The notes under the pieces are model-generated. The model did not search any database, was not told the origin of the DNA, and was given only the letters and a program-made list of their open reading frames with translations. Source: Cupriavidus basilensis (GTDB taxonomy: Bacteria > Pseudomonadota > Gammaproteobacteria > Burkholderiales > Burkholderiaceae). Taken from it: DNA of 64,000 nt. The stretch covers positions 310,001-374,000 of the forward strand of contig NZ_CP062804.1 of the NCBI RefSeq assembly GCF_008801925.2, in the 5' to 3' direction. This document shows, one piece after another, positions 1 through 8,589 of this stretch. Each line of letters starts with the position of its first letter. Within the stretch, counting starts at the first letter, position 1. A program made the translations under genes and the position numbers.

Positions 1-1
1 T

Positions 2-952
2 GCCGGCTACGGCGTCAGCGCATCGGCCACGGGCGCCCTGGCGCGGCCCGCCGCGCTGCTGCCGGCGCCGGCGCTGGTGCCGCTGCCCCAGCCGCTGTTG
101 GCAAGCCATGCCACCGTGAGCTGGGGGCCGGTTGCGCAGGCCGCCAGCTACCGCGTGGTGGTCTCGCGCGATGCAGCCCAGACGGAGTTGCTGTCCTCCC
201 AGGCCGTGGACGGCACGCAGGCCGCGCTCCAGGACCTGCCCGAGGGCGAGCTCTACGTGGGCGTGAGCGCGCTCGATGCGCGGCACCTCGGTGGCGCGGG
301 CGCGGTGATGCCGTTGGTAGTGCGCCTGAATCCGCCCGCGCCCTTTACGCTGGCGCCCGAGCGCGATGGCACCGCCTACGGCGAGACGCCGATGTTCACC
401 TGGGCCGAAGTCGCCAATGCGGCGCAATATGAATTCGAAGTGGCGGCCAATGCGGACTTCACGCAAGGCGTCCTGCAAGCGCGCGGCACGGCGCCCTCGG
501 CCAGCCAGGCGCTTGCGCCCGGCCGCTGGTGGTGGCGTGTGCGCTCGGTTGACGCCGGCGGGCAGCAGGGTCCCTGGAGCGAGCCGGTGGCGTTCGCGCT
601 GGAGCCGTCGCCGCCGCAGCCGCGTCTGGAGGACGATGGCAGCGACGCCTTGCGGCTCGCATGGCCGGCCGCCGGCGCAGCCAGCGCCAATGGCGCGGCG
701 CAAGCCTACCGCGTGCAGATGGCATCCGACGCCGCCTTTACGCAGATCGTGGCCGACGTCAGCACCGAGACCAACGCGGCCCGCCTGCCGCGGCCCGGCA
801 GCGGCACGTATTTTGTGCGGGTGGCTCGCCAGGACCCGGCCCGCGAGCCGCATTTCTCTGCGCCCCAGCGTATCGAGGTGGTGCAGTACATCCGCGATTC
901 GCAGGGTCAGCCCGTGAGCGCCGGCTCACGCTGGCTCAATCGTGCCAACTAG
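2..952 (+). CDS. FecR-like protein with fibronectin-type repeats, C-terminal part
   Basis: The reading frame is open to the left window edge, so only the last 316 or so residues are present and the true start lies outside. The visible part is beta-rich and holds repeated modules of about 90 residues with WxxV-A--Y-v-v type patterns (for example around 120-160, 400-440 and 660-720 nt), typical of fibronectin-III-like repeats found at the C-terminus of large FecR-domain periplasmic proteins. The gene overlaps the next one by 11 bases, so the two are translationally coupled. A FecR-like protein beside a CHASE2 sensor is a common pair in Burkholderiales. The FecR or LysM part itself is not visible, so the name rests on context and repeat style. 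Confidence 0.6.
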   Translation, partial: AGYGVSASATGALARPAALLPAPALVPLPQPLLASHATVSWGPVAQAASYRVVVSRDAAQTELLSSQAVDGTQAALQDLPEGELYVGVSALDARHLGGAGAVMPLVVRLNPPAPFTLAPERDGTAYGETPMFTWAEVANAAQYEFEVAANADFTQGVLQARGTAPSASQALAPGRWWWRVRSVDAGGQQGPWSEPVAFALEPSPPQPRLEDDGSDALRLAWPAAGAASANGAAQAYRVQMASDAAFTQIVADVSTETNAARLPRPGSGTYFVRVARQDPAREPHFSAPQRIEVVQYIRDSQGQPVSAGSRWLNRAN

Positions 953-3380
953 CCTGCCGCAACTCGCCGCGCGCGCGCGCGCGCTGCGCCGGGTGCCCGG
1001 ACGCATGATGGCCGGCTACCAGCGCCGTACGCTGGTCGAATGGAGCTTGTTGACGGCCGCCGTGCTGGCGCTGGTGGCGGCGTGCGCCGTGCTGGGTTGG
1101 AGCGAACGCGCCGACAAGGCGGTCTACGACCTGTCGGTCGCGGCCCAGCATCACGCGCCCAGCGACGAGATCGTGATCGTCGCTATCGACGACCCCAGCA
1201 TCTCCGCCATTGGCCGCTGGCCCTGGCGCCGCTGGGTGCTGGCCGACCTGATCGATCGCATCGCCGCCGACGCCCCTCGCGTGATCGGGGTCGACGTGAT
1301 TCTCTCCGAGCCGGATACCTTGCATCCCGAGGACGACCGCGCGCTGGCACGCAGCATGGCGCGCGCCGGCAACGTCGTGCTGCCCGCGCTGGCCGAAGCG
1401 GGGCGGGGCGGCTTGCTGGTGCGCTATCCGCTGACGGGCCTGGGCAGCGAGGTGGGGCACATCAATATCGCAGTGGACCTCGACGGCATTGCCCGCCAGG
1501 TGTTCCTGCAGGAAGGGCTGCCGGGCAGCCAGCTCAATCATTTCTCGGCCGTGATGGTCGGCTTCGGCAAGCCGCCGCGGCCGGTGTCCGCCTACCGACA
1601 TGACGGTCCCGCGGATGACCGCGGCGCCGATGGCTGGACCCGGGACTACCGGTTGCGCATTCCCTTTGCCGGGCCGCCCGGGACGTTCCGGCAGGTCTCG
1701 GTACTCGATGTGCTGGGCGGCACGTTGCCGCGCGACTTCTTTCGCGGCAAGTCCGTGCTGGTAGGCGCCACGGCGAGCGGGCTGGGCGACGTGTTCCCCA
1801 CCCCGGTATCGCGTAACGGCCACGGCATGAGCGGTGTGGAAATCATCGCCAACGCCATGCAGACGCTGCAGCGCGACACGGCCATCGTCACGCTGCCGGC
1901 ACCCTGGTTCTGGCTGTGCACGTTGCTGCCGGTGTTGCTGGCGAGCCTGGCCTCGCTGATGCTGACGCCGCGCAACGCGCTGCTGGTCACGGTGGTGCTG
2001 CTGGCCGGCACGCTGGCCGCCAGCCTGCTGCTGGTCGTGTTTGGCCACTTCTGGTTCGCGCCGGCCAGCGCCGTGCTGGGTTGCGGCCTGCTCTACCCGC
2101 TGTGGAGCTGGCGGCGCCAGGAAGCGGCGCTGCAGTTCCTCACCGACGAGCTCGCACAGCTCGAGCAGGAGCCCGGCCTGCTGGCCATGCCCGCCGGCGA
2201 GGGCGAGTCGGTCCGCAAATCGGGCCGCAAATCGGGCCGCAACCTCGATACCCGCATGCGCGCGGTCTACCGCATGACCACGCGCCTGCGGGACTTGCGG
2301 CAATTCCTGGCGGACGGGCTCGAAGGCTTGCCCGAAGCCACCGTGATCTGCGATCCCGGCGGCCGCGTGCTGCTGGCCAACCGGCGCGGCCTGCTGCTGG
2401 CACCGCGCACGCTCGGGTCGCTGGGCGACATGAGCGCACCGCGCCCCGGTATTCGCGAACTGATCAACGAAGTATTCGTCCAGCCCAAGGCCGGGCTGGA
2501 CTATTGGGACCAGTTGCGCAGTGTCTATGCCGAGGGCGAGGCCGACGCCGACGCCGCGCACCCGGTGCAGGCGCCGCCCGGGGTGGAGCTCGAAGCGCGC
2601 GATGAGCACCCCATGCTGCTGCGCGGCGCGCCGCTGCGCAGCAACACCGGCGGTGTCGCCGGCCTGATCGTCAGCGTTATCGATATCACCCAGGTGCGCA
2701 TGGCCGAGCGGCGCCGCGAGGAGTCCCTGCGCTTCATCTCGCATGACATGCGGTCCCCGCAGTCCTCCATCCTTGCCCTGATCGACCTTCAGAACGAGCC
2801 TGGCCGGGCGTTGCCGGAGGCAGCCCTGCTGGCCCGCATCGGCGAGCATGCCAACCGCACGCTGGACCTCGCGGACGACTTTATCCGGCTGGCCCGTGCG
2901 GAAGCGACGCACCTTGACTTCATCGAGGTCGACCTGGCCGGCGTGGTGCTGGACGCCACCGACGAGCTATGGGCGCTGGCCAGCGCCGCACGGATCGAAC
3001 TGAAGGTGGAAGTCGACGTGGAAGAGGAGCAGTCGCAGCTCCAGGCCGAGCCGGTGCTGCTGGTGCGGGCGATTGCCAACCTGGTGAGCAATGCCATCAA
3101 GTTCAGTCCGCCGCAAACGACCGTGACGGTGCGCCTGTATCGCGTGCCGCAGGGGCTGGCGATCGACGTGGTGGACCAGGGCCGGGGCATCGCCGAGGAA
3201 GACCAGGGCCGCCTGTTCCAGCCCTTCGCGCGCCTGCGCGACACCGAGCAGGATGCGCCCGCCGGCAGCGGGCTGGGGCTGGTCTTTGTCAAGACCGTGG
3301 TGGAGCGTCATGGCGGAGAGATCAAGCTGACCAGCGCCGCCGGTGCCGGCGCCACCTTCACGATCTTCCTGCCCTGCTGA
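942..3380 (+). CDS. CHASE2-domain sensor histidine kinase
   Basis: Predicted inner-membrane sensor of 812 residues with a GTG start overlapping the previous gene. The order is an N-terminal membrane segment (about residues 28-50), a periplasmic CHASE2 domain (about 60-310, with the DD-SI-AIGRWPW and GVDV motifs), a cluster of three membrane helices (about 320-385), a PAS-like segment, then a kinase core. The H-box has phosphoacceptor His in RFISHDMRSP, the N-box reads NLVSNAIKFSP, and the G-boxes are DQGRGI and GSGLGLVFVK, so the kinase appears catalytically complete. No response regulator is adjacent on the right; a partner may lie left of the window. A short direct repeat encodes RKSGRKSGR after the membrane segments. 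The ligand is unknown. Confidence 0.9.
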   Translation: MPTSLPQLAARARALRRVPGRMMAGYQRRTLVEWSLLTAAVLALVAACAVLGWSERADKAVYDLSVAAQHHAPSDEIVIVAIDDPSISAIGRWPWRRWVLADLIDRIAADAPRVIGVDVILSEPDTLHPEDDRALARSMARAGNVVLPALAEAGRGGLLVRYPLTGLGSEVGHINIAVDLDGIARQVFLQEGLPGSQLNHFSAVMVGFGKPPRPVSAYRHDGPADDRGADGWTRDYRLRIPFAGPPGTFRQVSVLDVLGGTLPRDFFRGKSVLVGATASGLGDVFPTPVSRNGHGMSGVEIIANAMQTLQRDTAIVTLPAPWFWLCTLLPVLLASLASLMLTPRNALLVTVVLLAGTLAASLLLVVFGHFWFAPASAVLGCGLLYPLWSWRRQEAALQFLTDELAQLEQEPGLLAMPAGEGESVRKSGRKSGRNLDTRMRAVYRMTTRLRDLRQFLADGLEGLPEATVICDPGGRVLLANRRGLLLAPRTLGSLGDMSAPRPGIRELINEVFVQPKAGLDYWDQLRSVYAEGEADADAAHPVQAPPGVELEARDEHPMLLRGAPLRSNTGGVAGLIVSVIDITQVRMAERRREESLRFISHDMRSPQSSILALIDLQNEPGRALPEAALLARIGEHANRTLDLADDFIRLARAEATHLDFIEVDLAGVVLDATDELWALASAARIELKVEVDVEEEQSQLQAEPVLLVRAIANLVSNAIKFSPPQTTVTVRLYRVPQGLAIDVVDQGRGIAEEDQGRLFQPFARLRDTEQDAPAGSGLGLVFVKTVVERHGGEIKLTSAAGAGATFTIFLPC

Positions 3381-3395
3381 TCCGCTCGCTGGCGC

Positions 3396-3623
3396 TCAGC
3401 GCGATGCGTGCGTGACCGCTGGTTGCCCAGCCTGGCCTGCGGCGGTGACGGTGGCCGTGGCGCGGCTGTCCATCTGGCGGACCTTGCGCTCCGCGCGCTG
3501 CGCGTTGCCGTCCTGCAGCGTCACGCACAGCACGGTGACGAGCGCGAACGCCACCATGCAAAGCGCGACGTAGCCCAGCAACCTGTAACGTTCGGATCGC
3601 GATCCCATATCTATGCCCGCCAT
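3396..3623 (-). CDS. Small single-pass membrane protein of unknown function
   Basis: This 75-residue protein has a charged N-terminus, one clear hydrophobic helix (about residues 15-36, rich in Leu, Val and Ala) and a polar, Ala/Thr-rich tail. It is convergent with the kinase gene (15-base gap) and divergent from the AraC-type regulator. I recognise no family. The hydrophobic segment and the plausible ATG start support a real gene, but composition alone could produce such a frame in GC-rich DNA. Confidence 0.5.
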   Translation of the reverse strand: MAGIDMGSRSERYRLLGYVALCMVAFALVTVLCVTLQDGNAQRAERKVRQMDSRATATVTAAGQAGQPAVTHASR

Positions 3624-3837
3624 GAATAGCGCAGCATTCTATGGCGAGGCTGCGTCGGCTACTGTCAACAAATGCAAGGACGCTCACCCAGTGGCCGCCG
3701 GACCTGCTGCGCCGCGCATCGACGCTTGCCTGGCCTGGCGATACAATCATCGCGCAATGCCTGCACAAGAGTCCTGGCGCGCCGGGCCACGCCCACCCGC
3801 CGCCGATGGTGTCAATCGCCCCAACAGGCTGCCACCG

Positions 3838-4815
3838 ATGCACAGCAACACCGAGCCCCTCGACACAGGCGCCAGCGGGCGCCCGCTACGCCACCTGGTT
3901 GCCACCGAGGCCGCCATGGCGGCAACGGGCCTGGACGGCTGGCAGCAGCGCTACCAGCAGCTCACGCCCGGGCATTTTCTTGCACAAGTGCAGCAGGCTA
4001 CCTATGGCGACGTCCACGTCTTCCGCGAACGCACCAACCAGGCGTTGCTGGAGGAAGGCGAGGCACGGCGCGGCTATCTTTCCATCGCCCTGCCCCACCG
4101 CGAGTGTGCCGATGGCTGGTTCTCCGGCTACCGGATGAGCGGCGACACCGTGCTGCACGCCGGCAACGGCCAGCCGCTGGCCATGCGCACCCCGCCATCG
4201 CTGGACCTGCTCGGCGTGACGCTGCCGCTGCCCGCGCTGCAACGCGTGATGGAGCGCGAGGGGGTTCCGGAGTTGATCGCGCGCTTGCAGCCGGCCACGG
4301 AGGTGCGGCGCGCCGCGTCCGAGGATTTCCGGGCGGCGATGCTGGCGGTGCTGGCTGCGTCAGCCATGCAGAGCGAAGTATTCCACCAGCGCTTTGTCGA
4401 GAACGCCATGCGCGACGCGTTGCTGATGGCGGTGGTGTCCACCCTGACGCATGACGTTGGGGATGCCCTGCTGCCTACGCCGCCCGCGCGGCGGCGGCTG
4501 GTCGCACAGGCGTATGAGATGGTGCGCGCTGCGCCCGAGGCGCCATGGAGTGTTCTGGCTCTGTGTGAACGGCTCGGGGTTTCAAGGCGCACGCTGCAAT
4601 ACAGCTTCAATGAAGTCACCGGGTTGGCGCCGCTGGAGTTTGTTCGGGCTTTGCGGATGAACGGGGTGAGGCAGGCCTTGGGTGGACGGCAGGCGCAGGA
4701 CCCGGTGGGCGTGGTGGCGGCGCGGTGGGGGTTTAATCATCTGCCGCGGTTTGCCGCGCAGTATCGGGCGTTTTTTGGGGAGTTGCCATCGGAGACCGCG
4801 GGCAGGGGGAGGTGA
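3838..4815 (+). CDS. AraC-family regulator, EutR-like
   Basis: DNA-binding transcription factor of 325 residues from the chosen ATG. A longer frame opens at 3613, but the upstream residues are low-complexity and overlap the divergent small gene. The N-terminal part matches the EutR style: GWQQRYQQLTPG followed by a block with FRERTNQALLEE. The C-terminal part has two AraC helix-turn-helix motifs, the first around LCERLGVSRRTLQYSF and the second around VGVVAARWGFNHLPRFAAQY. In enterobacteria EutR activates ethanolamine utilisation genes; no eut genes are visible here, so its target and ligand are open. It is convergent with the T6SS tssE gene, 49 bases apart. Confidence 0.85.
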   Translation: MHSNTEPLDTGASGRPLRHLVATEAAMAATGLDGWQQRYQQLTPGHFLAQVQQATYGDVHVFRERTNQALLEEGEARRGYLSIALPHRECADGWFSGYRMSGDTVLHAGNGQPLAMRTPPSLDLLGVTLPLPALQRVMEREGVPELIARLQPATEVRRAASEDFRAAMLAVLAASAMQSEVFHQRFVENAMRDALLMAVVSTLTHDVGDALLPTPPARRRLVAQAYEMVRAAPEAPWSVLALCERLGVSRRTLQYSFNEVTGLAPLEFVRALRMNGVRQALGGRQAQDPVGVVAARWGFNHLPRFAAQYRAFFGELPSETAGRGR

Positions 4816-4864
4816 GTCGTTGATAGGGGTGAGGACGATAGGCCGCTATGTCTCGGCCACGCAC

Positions 4865-5299
4865 TCACTCACGGTCACGTTCCGCTTTCAGCAGCTTGAG
4901 ACGCGTCTGCCCATCCGGCGTGAAGTGGGTGCCTAATCGCACCAGCCCGGACTGATGCAGCAGACAGCTCATGGTAAAGCTGAGCAACATGCCCGGTTCG
5001 GTTTCTTCGATCGCGATGTCGATGGATTTCAGCCTCGGCTCATAGCGCAGCAGCGTCGTTTCGATCTCGCGCTTGAGCGTGTGCGCCGACGCGGGTAGAT
5101 GCCGGTAGATCCTGGACAGGTCGCCAAGCCCATAGTCCGGCAGATGCGCGAGGCTGCCGCGGCGGCTATTGAGGATGCGCTGGATGTTGTCCCGCACGGA
5201 CAGGAACGTCTGTGTCGCCGCATCGAAATCGTCTACGGCCACGCCATTCGCAAAGTACCCCGTCACCGCTTCAAAGAGGCCCGGCCCGCCCCGTGTCAC
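4865..5299 (-). CDS. tssE: T6SS baseplate protein TssE (gp25-like)
   Basis: TssE is the gp25-like lysozyme-fold wedge protein that starts sheath polymerisation at the T6SS baseplate. The 144 residues show the family pattern: a VRDNIQRILNSR segment, LPDYGLGDLS, and IETTLLRYEPRLKSIDI. It begins with an ATGA overlap with the clpV stop, so it is the last gene of the minus-strand T6SS arm. In most loci tssF and tssG follow tssE; here the operon stops and meets a convergent AraC gene 49 bases away. Confidence 0.93.
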   Translation of the reverse strand: MTRGGPGLFEAVTGYFANGVAVDDFDAATQTFLSVRDNIQRILNSRRGSLAHLPDYGLGDLSRIYRHLPASAHTLKREIETTLLRYEPRLKSIDIAIEETEPGMLLSFTMSCLLHQSGLVRLGTHFTPDGQTRLKLLKAERDRE

Positions 5300-7989
5300 G
5301 CGCCGGCCCCGGTTGTGGTTGCCGGCTCTTCGAAGTCCAGGCCGATACCATCGCCCTCGGAGAATGACAGCTGAATCGATGCCGGCGCCTGCTGCTCAGA
5401 CATGCGCACCAGCAGCTCACGCGACAGTACCGGCAGGATCTGCTGATCGAGCAGGCTGTCGATATTGCGGGCTCCTGAATCGGGCAGCAGGCAGGCTCGC
5501 ACCAGTTCGTCCACCAGCGTGTCGCCGCACCGCAGGGGCACGCCAAAGCGGCGCGCGACGCGCTCCGCCACCTTGCCGAGCTTCATCCGCACGATCGATG
5601 CCATGGCGTCGGCCGACAGCGGGCGGTAGACAATGGTCTGGAAGCGTGCCAGCAGTGCCGGCTGGAAGTGGTCGATCAGCATCGGGCGGATCGCTTCCAT
5701 CAGCGTGCCGGTGGCGAGCTCGGCGCCTGCCGCGACGGCAGCGTCTGCGGCCGCCAGAATCTGCTCGCTGCCGAGATTCGAGGTCATCAGGATCACGGCA
5801 TTGCGGAAGTCGATCACCCGGCCTTCGCCGTCGCGCATAAAGCCGCGATCGAAGACCTGGTAGAACAAATTCAGTACGTCCCGGTGCGCCTTTTCAACCT
5901 CGTCGAGCAGGACGACGCTGTAGGGCCGCTGACGAACCGCTTCGGTCAGGACGCCACCTTCCCCGTAGCCGACATACCCCGGCGGCGAACCCTTGAGCTG
6001 CGAGACCGTGTGGGCTTCCTGGTATTCGGACAGGTTGATGGTGACAAGCGAACGCTCGCCACCGAACATCAGGTCGGCCAACGCGCGCGCCGTTTCGGTC
6101 TTGCCCACGCCCGAAGGCCCCACCAGCAGGAACACGCCCAGCGGCGCTTCCTCGGATTTGAGTCCCGCCTTGGCGGCCCGCAAGCTTTTGCTAAGCGCGG
6201 CTAGCGCCTCGTCCTGGCCGACCACGATGTGCCCCAAACGTTTTTCCAGCGCCAGCAAGGTGGCCAGCTCGCTGGACAGCAGGCTGTCGACCGGAACCCC
6301 TGTCCAGTCGGCGATCACCTGTGCAATGGCAGTCTCGTCCACTTCCGCGTGGATCAGCGCGGCCTGGCCATGCCTGGTCAGTATCTCGCGGGCGGCCTGG
6401 ATCGATGGCGCTAGGTCCCGCCGTGCCGACTCGTCGGCGGCGGCTTGCCATTGCGCACGCAACGCGATCAGTGTCTCGGCGGCCCCCTTCTGTTCGGCAA
6501 AGGCGCGTTCAAACTGTGCGAGCTCAATGGCGAGCGCAGCCAGCCGGGCATCGATGGCCGCCAGTCGTTTGCCGGCATCCGCGCCGATGGCCCCCTGGTC
6601 CTGCAGCAGGGCAGTCCGCTCGACCTCCAGCGCCGCGCGTTCCGCCTCGCAGGATGAGATGGCAATCGGCGTGGCCTCCAGGCTCATGCGCACGCGGGCA
6701 GCGGCGGTGTCGAGCAGATCGACGGCCTTGTCCGGCAGTTGGCGTCCGGTCAGATAGCGGCGCGACAGCCGCACGGCCGCGGCGATGGCCGCATCGGTGA
6801 TGTGTACGCCATGGTGCTGCGCATACCGCTCCTTCAGGCCGCGCAGCATCAGGCAGGCGCCGTCGTCATCGGGTTCGTCGACCTTCACCATCTGGAAGCG
6901 CCGCTCCAGCGCGGCGTCGCGTTCGAAGTACTGCTTGTATTCGGACCACGTCGTCGCCGCGATCGTGCGCAGTTCGCCGCGCGCCAGGGCGGGCTTGAGC
7001 AGGTTGGCGGCATCGGCGCCGCCCGCGGTGTTGCCCGCACCGATCAGCGTGTGGGCTTCATCAATGAACAGCAGCACCGGCGTTGGCGATTGCTGCACGG
7101 CCTCGATCACGTTCTTGAGGCGCTGTTCGAATTCGCCCTTGACGCCGGCGCCTGCCTGCAGAAGGCCCAGGTCCAGCGTCAGCACGGTGACGTTCTGTAT
7201 GACAGCTGGGACATTGCCTTGCGCGATCTTCAGCGCAAGGCCTTCGACCAGCGCCGTCTTGCCCACGCCGGGCTCGCCAACCAGGATCGGGTTGTTCTTG
7301 CGCCGCCGCGCCAGGATGTCGACCATCTGGCGAATCTCGACGTCGCGGCCAAACACGGGATCGATCTTGCCGTCGCGGGCCTTCTGGGTGACGTCAGTCG
7401 TGAAACGGGCCAGCGCCGATGTATCGGCCTGACCGGGTATCGACCGGGTCGGCGCGGGCGCGGCGGCAGTGAGCGGCGCTGATGACGACGGGGCGGGAGC
7501 GGCTGCCTCGGTCGAGATGTTGTCGAGTTCGTGCATCAGCCGCTCGATCTGGACGGCGGATACGCTCAACAGCGGCCAGGCGTCGGGCGCGCGCAGCAGG
7601 TGTGGTGTTTCGGCCAGTGCGGCCAGCAGGTGCGCGGAGCGGATGGACGTGGTTTCTCCGGGCGTCGCGGTTTCTAGCGATGCGCGCATCCATGCAGCCT
7701 CCAGCCACTGGCCGAGGCGTTGCGACAGGCCAGGCTTGCCCCGCAGGTCATGCGGCAGGCGCTCGATGGCGGCGAGCAGCCCGTTCCAGATGCCGTCCAC
7801 ATCGAGTTCATAGCGCCGCAGGATTGCCAGCAGATCGCCGTCGCCCAGCTCCAGCAGCTTGATCAGCCAGTGCTCGACCTCGATGTCCCGGTGGGCGCGT
7901 GTTTCGCAGAGGCTGGCGGCGTCGGCCAGGGCACGGGCGCAATGGTCGTTGAGACGACGCAGAAAGGGAGAGAGGTCGCGGGCGGTCAT
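5296..7989 (-). CDS. clpV: T6SS ATPase ClpV (TssH)
   Basis: ClpV is the AAA+ unfoldase that disassembles the contracted TssB/TssC sheath. The 897 residues have a Clp-N domain (about 1-150), an Ala/Pro-rich linker, AAA domain 1 with Walker A GEPGVGKT (about residue 238) and the FIDEAHTLIGAG Walker B segment, a coiled middle domain, AAA domain 2 with GPSGVGKTETA (about residue 620) and LLDEVEKAH, and a C-terminal small domain. The length is normal for TssH and nothing looks broken. It lies between hcp and tssE in the minus arm. Confidence 0.97.
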   Translation of the reverse strand: MTARDLSPFLRRLNDHCARALADAASLCETRAHRDIEVEHWLIKLLELGDGDLLAILRRYELDVDGIWNGLLAAIERLPHDLRGKPGLSQRLGQWLEAAWMRASLETATPGETTSIRSAHLLAALAETPHLLRAPDAWPLLSVSAVQIERLMHELDNISTEAAAPAPSSSAPLTAAAPAPTRSIPGQADTSALARFTTDVTQKARDGKIDPVFGRDVEIRQMVDILARRRKNNPILVGEPGVGKTALVEGLALKIAQGNVPAVIQNVTVLTLDLGLLQAGAGVKGEFEQRLKNVIEAVQQSPTPVLLFIDEAHTLIGAGNTAGGADAANLLKPALARGELRTIAATTWSEYKQYFERDAALERRFQMVKVDEPDDDGACLMLRGLKERYAQHHGVHITDAAIAAAVRLSRRYLTGRQLPDKAVDLLDTAAARVRMSLEATPIAISSCEAERAALEVERTALLQDQGAIGADAGKRLAAIDARLAALAIELAQFERAFAEQKGAAETLIALRAQWQAAADESARRDLAPSIQAAREILTRHGQAALIHAEVDETAIAQVIADWTGVPVDSLLSSELATLLALEKRLGHIVVGQDEALAALSKSLRAAKAGLKSEEAPLGVFLLVGPSGVGKTETARALADLMFGGERSLVTINLSEYQEAHTVSQLKGSPPGYVGYGEGGVLTEAVRQRPYSVVLLDEVEKAHRDVLNLFYQVFDRGFMRDGEGRVIDFRNAVILMTSNLGSEQILAAADAAVAAGAELATGTLMEAIRPMLIDHFQPALLARFQTIVYRPLSADAMASIVRMKLGKVAERVARRFGVPLRCGDTLVDELVRACLLPDSGARNIDSLLDQQILPVLSRELLVRMSEQQAPASIQLSFSEGDGIGLDFEEPATTTGAGA

Positions 7990-8088
7990 GGAGGAGAAGT
8001 GGGACGCGGGGTGAGGGGGGAGTGCGCGGCCCCTACGCCGGGTCCGCGCGAGATGGCAGGCCGGCGGCGGACGCCGGCCGGGCGCGTG

Positions 8089-8574
8089 TTACGAGCGCTC
8101 GTTCCAGCTGTCGGCGTGGATGATGTTGCCATCCTTGTACGACCAGGTAATCTTCTCGTAGCGCAACTCGATGTCTTCGAGGTGGTTGTGCTTCTCGAAG
8201 GCCGGGTTCTTGATGTCCAGCATCTTCGGCGTGACGCCGACCACCTTCACGTTCTCGAGCTTGGTGTTGAAGTATTCTTTTTCCTTGCCGGCGTCGTCGA
8301 TCTTGTACCACTTGATCTCGACCGACTTCAGGGTCTGGCCACTGGTAACCGCCTTGTACAGGTACGGCGTCGAGGCATCGGTTTCCTTGGTGAACACCAC
8401 CGGCTTGTGCACGCGCGTGCCAGTCAGCTTGCCGGTATTGGAATCCGTCGGAATACTGACGGCGTGATCGAAAGCGACCACTTCCACGCTGCCCTCGCGG
8501 CTATTGACCGTGACCGAGCCCTTGATATCGGCGCCGCCATCGTCCTTGATCCACATGTATGCGGGAATTGCCAT
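8089..8574 (-). CDS. hcp: T6SS tube protein Hcp (TssD)
   Basis: Hcp hexamers form the inner tube expelled by the T6SS. The 161 residues begin MAIPAYMWIKD, continue with the beta-barrel pattern of the family, and include the EYFNTKLENVKVV strand region typical of Hcp1-type proteins. A strong purine-rich ribosome site (AAGGAGAAAG) precedes the ATG. The gene sits in the middle of the minus arm, 15 bases after the OmpA-domain gene and about 100 bases before clpV. Confidence 0.96.
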   Translation of the reverse strand: MAIPAYMWIKDDGGADIKGSVTVNSREGSVEVVAFDHAVSIPTDSNTGKLTGTRVHKPVVFTKETDASTPYLYKAVTSGQTLKSVEIKWYKIDDAGKEKEYFNTKLENVKVVGVTPKMLDIKNPAFEKHNHLEDIELRYEKITWSYKDGNIIHADSWNERS

Positions 8575-8589
8575 TGCTTCTTTCTCCTT

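Noticed and set aside
2212..2250. Short direct repeat encoding RKSGRKSGR in the kinase, considered as a repeat array
   Set aside because: Only two copies of a 12-base unit inside a coding sequence; a simple slippage product.
936..2912. Long open frame of about 650 codons on the minus strand opposite the CHASE2 kinase
   Set aside because: It is a GC-rich mirror frame with Gln/Arg/Ala/His-rich low-complexity translation and no motifs; the kinase on the plus strand is certain.
3613..3837. Longer start for the EutR-like regulator at 3613
   Set aside because: The extra residues are low-complexity and not part of the family, and the stretch overlaps the divergent small gene.
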